Assembly: GCA_030665795.1 (NCBI GenBank)
Contig: DAOUZD010000012.1
Span: 1 to 10,405, forward strand
Reading direction: 5' to 3'
Source: Dehalococcoides sp.
Lineage (GTDB): Bacteria > Chloroflexota > Dehalococcoidia > Dehalococcoidales > RBG-16-60-22
Length of the DNA: 10,405 nucleotides
The translations under genes were made by a program, and so were the position numbers. Numbering within the stretch: position 1 is the first letter of the stretch; the number at the start of each line of letters is the position of its first letter. Shown here piece after piece: positions 5,949-10,405 of this stretch. A model generated the notes under the pieces. The model had not been told where the DNA came from and ran no database searches. It saw only the letters and a program-made list of their open reading frames with translations.

Positions 5949-6794
5949 ATGGAGAGCACAGCCACTGAGCATGAAGCTGCCGTTATTGACGTACTACTGG
6001 AGAAGGTGTATCGAGATGGGGGATATGATTTCCGTGATTATAAGCGCGGAACGGTGGTACGCCGTCTGGAAAGAAGACTTCATGTTACCGGTGCGAAGAC
6101 ATACCTGGACTATATGCAATTTCTGGACGCGCATCCCGAAGAGTATCAGAAATTCGCTGAGTATCTCACCATAAAAGTAAGCAACTTCTTCAGGAGTCCC
6201 TATACTTTTCAGCAAGTAGCCGGGCTGGTGTTGCCCGAACTGGTCTCATACAAAAAAGCCCGGGGCGAGCGGAGCCTGAAGTTCTGGAGCACTGCCTGTG
6301 CTCGGGGTGAAGAGCCGTACTCTATCGCCATCCTGCTGGCGGAATTTTTGGGACATCAGCGGCGGGGCTTTGATATTTCAATCTACGCTACCGATATTAG
6401 CCGTGAGGCTTTACAAGAAGTGCAGGCAGGGAGGTACTCCTTGAAGGATGTAGAAGGCATACCTGGTTCCATCTTGGAAAGCTATTTTACCCGTCTTGGC
6501 GAAAACTATGAGCTGAGGGCTGATATTAGGCAAATGGTCAACTTTTCCTCCTTTGACCTGACCTCAATTATGCATCAGTCTCTTTTTGACCTTGACTGCA
6601 TATTTTGCTGCAACGTCTTGATCTATTTCCAGAGGCGACTCCAGGAGAAGGTGCTGGATATGCTCTATGATTCGCTGGCTACCCCCGGTTACCTCATTCT
6701 GGGAGAAGTGGAGATGCTGACCGAAAATCTGCGCGGAAAGCTGGAATGCCTTGATAGCAAGGCGAAAATATATAAGAAGGTTAGAACTACTTAA
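5949..6794 (+). CDS. cheR: CheR-type protein-glutamate O-methyltransferase
   Basis: A 281-residue SAM-dependent methyltransferase of the CheR family, which methylates glutamates on chemoreceptor signalling domains. The N-terminal all-helical CheR_N domain (about 10-65) includes YKRGTVVRRLERRL. The catalytic domain has VSNFFRSPYTF (Arg82), the SAM loop WSTACARGEEPYSIA (113-127), YATDISREAL (146-155), the inserted beta-subdomain (about 160-200), IFCCNVLIYF (218-227) and GYLILGEVE (247-255). Two deviations stand out: the usual AGCS/T-GEE loop reads TACARGEE, and the usual FCRNV reads FCCNV (Cys221 for Arg). The ATG at 5949 gives the normal family length; AGGGG lies about 13 nt upstream, which is weak. 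It leads a signalling operon, with the membrane kinase gene 37 bp downstream. No chemoreceptor is in view, so its substrate is unknown. Confidence 0.93.
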   Translation: MESTATEHEAAVIDVLLEKVYRDGGYDFRDYKRGTVVRRLERRLHVTGAKTYLDYMQFLDAHPEEYQKFAEYLTIKVSNFFRSPYTFQQVAGLVLPELVSYKKARGERSLKFWSTACARGEEPYSIAILLAEFLGHQRRGFDISIYATDISREALQEVQAGRYSLKDVEGIPGSILESYFTRLGENYELRADIRQMVNFSSFDLTSIMHQSLFDLDCIFCCNVLIYFQRRLQEKVLDMLYDSLATPGYLILGEVEMLTENLRGKLECLDSKAKIYKKVRTT

Positions 6795-6831
6795 ATAGGA
6801 TAATTACCTGATTATTTTGAGGAGGTGGGAA

Positions 6832-8685
6832 GTGATTGAGCAATCAATCGGAGTGCAGGTTGAAACAGATGAACGAGTGCGGAAGTCGAAACTGCTCAAC
6901 ATCTTGATACTGAGCTTATCGGTGGCAGTAGGGGTATTCTTGGTTGTCGTCCTGACACAGAGGCTGCCATCAATGCTCCCCAGCCTCATTTCCATCGTCG
7001 GCGCTCTCGTCATCTGTGGCGTATCATACTGGCTCATTCGTCTTAACAAATTCTACTTAGCGGCATATCTTTTTCTGGGTGGCTTCATCATCGTTGCCAA
7101 TACTAGCGCCTTGCTTCCCGGTGCGCCCCTAGAGACGAGGATAGTAGGACCGTTCTTCTACTCCTTGAGCGTAATGGCTGCTGGTATTCTGATTGGTCCC
7201 TTGGCAGCTTTCTGGTTTGCTGGTTTTGGGGCTACCATCTTGCTGATAATTGTAGCGGTCTTGGGTGGGAGTGCCTTCTTTACTCCCGGAGGGGGAGTGG
7301 CTATGGGGTGGGCAGCGCTTTCGGCACCAATAGTGTTTTCACTCATTTTGGCGAGTATGTCCTGGCTCTTTGCTAACAGTATTAATAACGCCTTTTCGGC
7401 ATTGGCACAGCGCTCCGAAAAACTTCAAACCAGCGAGGAGGAACTTAGAGCTAGTAATGAAGAGCTTCAAACAACAATCGACGAGCTTGGGGAAGCCAAT
7501 GCCTATAATGAGGGGTTGATGAAGAGCATGGTTGACGGCTTGGGTGTGCTTGACCTCGGGGGAAAGGTGATTGATGTTAATGCACCTCTCCTCGGAATGA
7601 TGGGCTTAAAGAAAGAGGAGATTGTGGGATTGCCACTTCTTCAATCGCTCGGCTTGGTGGCTGAGCCGACGGAGATTGAAAAGGTCTCCGCTACTATTGG
7701 GCAGCTTATGGCTGGCGTTCCAGCGGGGACTACGGAGTTGGTTATCACGGCTAAAGACGGCACCCGGGTCACGATATCTATTGCTCCCAGTGTGGTAAGG
7801 GATGCCCAAGGTAAGCCGATAATGCTATTTGCCGTGATGAGGGCCATAAGTGAGCGCAAGCGGATGGAGCAGGAGATACAAGAGAAGAATGAGCAACTGG
7901 ATGCGCAGAACGAAGAGCTTCGGGCTACCGAGGAGGAATTGCGGGCAAGCAACGAAGAGTTAGAAGCAGCCAATGAGGAGCTAAGGGAAGCGCAGGAGCA
8001 GCTAATTCGTTCGGAAAGGCTGGCGGCAATAGGGCAGTTGGCGGGTGGAGTGGGCCACGAGCTTAGGAATCCTCTGGGTGCCATCAAGAATGCCGTTTAC
8101 TATGTCAAAGGGAAAGTGGCCAAGAGTGAACTGGCGCAGAAAGAGCTGCGGGTTACCGAATTTCTTGACATCGTGGACGAAGAGATAAATGCCTCCAATA
8201 AAATTATTAACGACTTGCTGGGATTTTCACGCGTCGGTAAGCCAGCGGTCTCACTTACCCGGGTAAAAAAGGTGATTGAGGACGCCCTGTCACGGATACC
8301 TGTTCCGGAGAACATTGAGCTGACCAAAAGGCTGGACGCTGACTTGACCGAAATTGAGGTAGACTCTGACCAGATTCAACAGGTACTGGTCAACATAGTT
8401 ACCAATGCCGTGCAAGCCATGCCTGAGGGTGGCAAGCTGACCATCGGTGTCAGAGAGAAGGGGGGATTCCTGGAGATGGGAATAACTGATACCGGTGGCG
8501 GGATTCCTGAAGAGGTTAGGAACAAAATCTTTGAACCACTGTTTACTACCAGAGCTAAAGGTATTGGCTTGGGGCTGGCGGTGTGCAAGTCAATTATTGA
8601 CCGGCACGGAGGACATATTGAGGTAAAAAGCAAGGTGGGGGAAGGAACTACTTTCAATATCAAGTTGCCGCTGAAGGCAGCGTAA
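6832..8685 (+). CDS. Membrane PAS-domain sensor histidine kinase
   Basis: A 617-residue sensor kinase. Residues about 20-182 form roughly six transmembrane helices with short loops, so the membrane domain itself may sense. A coiled coil (190-225, SEEELRASNEELQTTIDEL), one PAS domain (about 225-338, ending ISERKRMEQEI) and a second NEEL-rich coiled coil (345-395) lead to HisKA with the phospho-acceptor His409 in GHELRNPLGAIK. The ATPase domain has the N box (VNIVTNAVQAMPEG), G1 (DTGGGIP), F box (IFEPLFTTRAKG) and G2 (GIGLGLAV). All catalytic motifs are intact. The start is GTG at 6832, placed 5 nt after AGGAGGT; the frame opens at a TTG at 6817, but that overlaps the ribosome site. The linkers resemble those in fused CheB-CheR-PAS-kinase proteins, with CheR encoded separately just upstream. 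Likely partners are the receiver proteins encoded next. The signal is unknown. Confidence 0.93.
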   Translation: MIEQSIGVQVETDERVRKSKLLNILILSLSVAVGVFLVVVLTQRLPSMLPSLISIVGALVICGVSYWLIRLNKFYLAAYLFLGGFIIVANTSALLPGAPLETRIVGPFFYSLSVMAAGILIGPLAAFWFAGFGATILLIIVAVLGGSAFFTPGGGVAMGWAALSAPIVFSLILASMSWLFANSINNAFSALAQRSEKLQTSEEELRASNEELQTTIDELGEANAYNEGLMKSMVDGLGVLDLGGKVIDVNAPLLGMMGLKKEEIVGLPLLQSLGLVAEPTEIEKVSATIGQLMAGVPAGTTELVITAKDGTRVTISIAPSVVRDAQGKPIMLFAVMRAISERKRMEQEIQEKNEQLDAQNEELRATEEELRASNEELEAANEELREAQEQLIRSERLAAIGQLAGGVGHELRNPLGAIKNAVYYVKGKVAKSELAQKELRVTEFLDIVDEEINASNKIINDLLGFSRVGKPAVSLTRVKKVIEDALSRIPVPENIELTKRLDADLTEIEVDSDQIQQVLVNIVTNAVQAMPEGGKLTIGVREKGGFLEMGITDTGGGIPEEVRNKIFEPLFTTRAKGIGLGLAVCKSIIDRHGGHIEVKSKVGEGTTFNIKLPLKAA

Positions 8686-8699
8686 TTAGGAGGACTACA

Positions 8700-9443
8700 T
8701 TGGAAAAGAGTAATGGTAAAACCAATGTGTTGGTGGTTGATGACCTTCGGAACATTCGCCTGACCCTGGGAGGAATACTTGAGGACGAAGGACACAATGT
8801 AGTTACCGCAGAGGATGGTTATCAGGCGATTGAAGCGGTAAAAAAGACTCACTTTGATGCCATCTTTATGGATATCAAAATGCCGGGAATAAATGGGGTT
8901 CAAACTTTCCGGGAGGTTAAGAAGATAGACCCTGAAGCAACCGTAATTATGATGACCGCCTATTCGGTAGAGGATTTGGTGAAAGAAGCTCTGGAGGAAG
9001 GTGCCTACACTATTGTCTATAAGCCATTTGATATTGATAAAATCATAGCCATTATTGAAGAGTTGCTTCACGGGAAAATCCTCATACTGGTGGTTGATGA
9101 CCAGTTTGCCGACAGGGAAACGTTAAAGGCAATACTCGAGGATAAGGGATACCGGGTAGCTACCGCCAGTGATGGCACTGAGGCGATACAGATGGCAAAG
9201 GAGAGACATTATGACATTATTTTTTTGGATGTGAAGCTGCCCGGTATGAATGGAGTGGAGACCTTTGAGCAGGTTAAGGAAATTGACCCCCAAGCCACCG
9301 TAATCATGATGACCGGCTATTCTGAAGAGGATTTAGTGAAGAAAGCAGTATGCGCCGGCGCTTATACCTGCCTGCATAAACCCTTTGATATGGAGAAGGT
9401 AATAACGCTGGTAGAGGCTATAGCCAGGGATAAGGGGAAATGA
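8700..9443 (+). CDS. Tandem double-receiver response regulator (REC-REC)
   Basis: A 247-residue protein made of two complete receiver domains and nothing else. REC1 (about 8-122) has the acidic pair Asp14-Asp15, phospho-acceptor Asp58, Thr86 and Lys108. REC2 (about 127-243) has Asp133-Asp134, Asp177, Thr205 and Lys227. Both keep all switch residues, so both should accept phosphate. The domains are close copies of each other (MDIKMPGINGVQTF against LDVKLPGMNGVETF, and near-identical MMTAYS/MMTGYS-EDLVK stretches), which points to internal duplication. There is no DNA-binding or enzymatic output domain, so it probably acts as a phosphate shuttle or sink, or by protein contact. Translation starts at TTG 8700, with AGGAGG 6 nt upstream and 14 bp after the kinase stop. 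Its stop overlaps the next start by 4 nt (ATGA). Kinase partnership is inferred from the operon. Confidence 0.93.
   Translation: MEKSNGKTNVLVVDDLRNIRLTLGGILEDEGHNVVTAEDGYQAIEAVKKTHFDAIFMDIKMPGINGVQTFREVKKIDPEATVIMMTAYSVEDLVKEALEEGAYTIVYKPFDIDKIIAIIEELLHGKILILVVDDQFADRETLKAILEDKGYRVATASDGTEAIQMAKERHYDIIFLDVKLPGMNGVETFEQVKEIDPQATVIMMTGYSEEDLVKKAVCAGAYTCLHKPFDMEKVITLVEAIARDKGK
8728..9428 (+). repeat. Internal duplication of the receiver domain coding sequence
   Basis: Two diverged direct repeats about 357 bp apart encode REC1 and REC2. Examples are TGGTGGTTGATGACC near 8732 and again near 9089, and ACCGTAAT-ATGATGACCG near 8940 and 9297. The conservation is at DNA level as well as protein level. 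Confidence 0.7.
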
Positions 9444-10405
9444 CACCAACCGGTGCCACCATTATCGTGGTAGAGGATGAGGCAGGCACCAGGGCAACCT
9501 TGGGCGGCATACTGGAGGATGCTGGGTATAAGGTTATTGGCTTGGAAAGAGGGACTGATGCCCTGGAGATAATGCGAAGAAGCCCATTCAATGTGGTTAT
9601 TACCGATATAAGATTACCCGACGTTGGTGGCATGGAGATTCTGGAGCTGGCTAAGGAAATAAACCCTGACGTGGCTGTGATTATGATGACTGGCTATGCC
9701 AGTGTGGAGACGGCCGTGGATGCGGTAAACCAGGGTGCCTATGCCTATTTTGTCAAGCCAGTTAATCCAGATGAGATAAAAAATACCATCGCCAATGCTC
9801 TCAAGCAGCAAAGACTCTTACTGGAGAATAAAAATCTTGTCGAAAGCTTGCAGCGCTCCAGTAAGCTATTATCTGAGACCAACGAAAAATTGCATGCTGA
9901 CATCACCGAGCGCAAGCGGGTAGAGGAGATGATAAAACAGGCGGCTCAGGAATGGAGGACGACTTTTGATAGTATTCCAGACCTGGTTGCTATGGTGGAT
10001 AAAGATTTCAAGCTGGTCAGGGTGAACAAGTCTTTTGCTGATGCCGTTAAGATGAAGCCACAAGAACTTATTGGCAGGGCTTATTATGAGGTATTATACG
10101 GAAAAGATGAACCTATACCCGAGTGTCCTCATAAAAAAGTTCTGGAGACCAAAAAACCGGCCACAGTTGAGCTATATGAACCTCATTTAGGCGCTTACCT
10201 TGAACTGTCTGCCTCGCCGATATTTAATGACCAAGGCGAGGTTGTCAGCACCGTACACATTACTAAAGACATCACCGAGCGCAAGCAGGTGGAGGAGGCA
10301 CTGCAAGCGAGCGAGGAATTCAGTTCTATCCTGCTAAGTAATGCACCTTACCCTTTGTTCGTTACCAACGCGGATACTTCAATCAAGTATGTGAATCTGG
10401 CGCTA
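9440..10405 (+). CDS. REC-PAS-PAS signalling protein, N-terminal part (runs off right edge)
   Basis: There are 322 open codons to the window edge with no stop, so the protein is larger. An N-terminal receiver domain (about 6-120) has Glu12-Asp13, phospho-acceptor Asp56, Thr84 and Lys106. A coiled coil follows (about 118-165, ending DITERKRVEE). PAS1 spans about 168-285 and contains CPHKKVLE and the closing DITERKQVEEAL. A second PAS domain begins near 295 (FSSILLSNAPYPLFVTNADTSIKYVN). Proteins of this layout usually end in a histidine kinase or a GGDEF/EAL domain; which one cannot be seen. The ATG at 9440 overlaps the previous stop (ATGA), with AAGGGG immediately upstream, indicating translational coupling. 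Placed after the kinase and double receiver, it could take phosphate at Asp56 and pass the signal on, but the order of transfer is inferred. The cut is the window boundary. Confidence 0.9.
   Translation, partial: MTPTGATIIVVEDEAGTRATLGGILEDAGYKVIGLERGTDALEIMRRSPFNVVITDIRLPDVGGMEILELAKEINPDVAVIMMTGYASVETAVDAVNQGAYAYFVKPVNPDEIKNTIANALKQQRLLLENKNLVESLQRSSKLLSETNEKLHADITERKRVEEMIKQAAQEWRTTFDSIPDLVAMVDKDFKLVRVNKSFADAVKMKPQELIGRAYYEVLYGKDEPIPECPHKKVLETKKPATVELYEPHLGAYLELSASPIFNDQGEVVSTVHITKDITERKQVEEALQASEEFSSILLSNAPYPLFVTNADTSIKYVNLAL
9899..10286 (+). repeat. 19-bp exact direct repeat in PAS linkers
   Basis: GACATCACCGAGCGCAAGC occurs at 9899-9917 and at 10268-10286, encoding the DITERK turn that precedes and follows the first PAS domain. 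It suggests PAS units gained by duplication or recombination. The kinase gene carries the related ISERK sequence near 7847. Confidence 0.6.

Noticed and set aside
5702..5965. Reverse-strand 87-codon frame across the cheR upstream region
   Set aside because: No ribosome binding site and no recognisable domain. It overlaps the HTH gene end and the cheR promoter and start.
6817..6831. TTG at 6817 as the kinase start
   Set aside because: The TTG immediately abuts the Shine-Dalgarno AGGAGGT, which correctly serves the GTG at 6832.
7641..8087. Reverse-strand 148-codon Ser-rich frame
   Set aside because: The composition (runs of Ser, Ala, Cys) is the antisense shadow of the Glu-rich coiled coil of the kinase.
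8376..9071. Long reverse-strand frame (231 codons) under the kinase and receiver genes
   Set aside because: It is antisense to two clear genes with intact motifs; its protein is not recognisable and it spans a gene boundary.

Overview
The window is a bacterial chromosome segment, probably from the Chloroflexota (a Dehalococcoidia-like lineage). The lineage is an inference. It rests on an actinobacterial/Dehalococcoidia-type inositol-lipid gene set, moderate GC, clear AGGAGG-type ribosome binding sites, frequent TTG/GTG starts, and PAS-rich two-component genes. No rRNA, tRNA, CRISPR array, transposase or phage structural gene is visible.

The left half (1-4815) is transcribed leftwards. In transcription order it holds truB (tRNA pseudouridine-55 synthase), ino1 (inositol-3-phosphate synthase), a PimA-like glycosyltransferase, a phosphatidylinositol-phosphate synthase, and the N-terminal 240 codons of purA, which runs off the left edge. 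The middle three form a coherent pathway: glucose-6-phosphate to inositol-3-phosphate, then to phosphatidylinositol phosphate, then a mannosyl-type transfer onto the inositol lipid. A consensus-like promoter lies in front of ino1 (TTGACA, 18 bp, TATAGT). truB has its own promoter (TTGATA, 17 bp, TATTAT).

The divergent intergenic region (4816-5101) holds three perfect or near-perfect hairpins, one of them a C-run/G-run palindrome of the dispersed-repeat (REP-like) type. To its right is a small rightward operon of three short genes (5102-5742): a two-helix membrane protein, an unrecognised acidic 65-residue protein, and an excisionase-family helix-turn-helix protein.

The right part (5949 to the right edge) is a rightward signalling operon. 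It encodes a CheR-type methyltransferase, a six-helix membrane PAS histidine kinase with long NEEL-rich coiled coils, a protein of two tandem receiver domains, and a REC-PAS-PAS protein cut by the window edge. It is preceded by a strong promoter (TTGACA, 18 bp, TACAAT) whose -10 box lies inside a perfect 8+7+8 palindrome, a likely operator. No chemoreceptor, CheA, CheW or CheB is in view, so CheR here probably serves a sensory phosphorelay and not classical chemotaxis. The most interesting points are this split CheR/kinase/multi-REC operon with its palindromic promoter, and the compact inositol-phospholipid mannoside-type operon.
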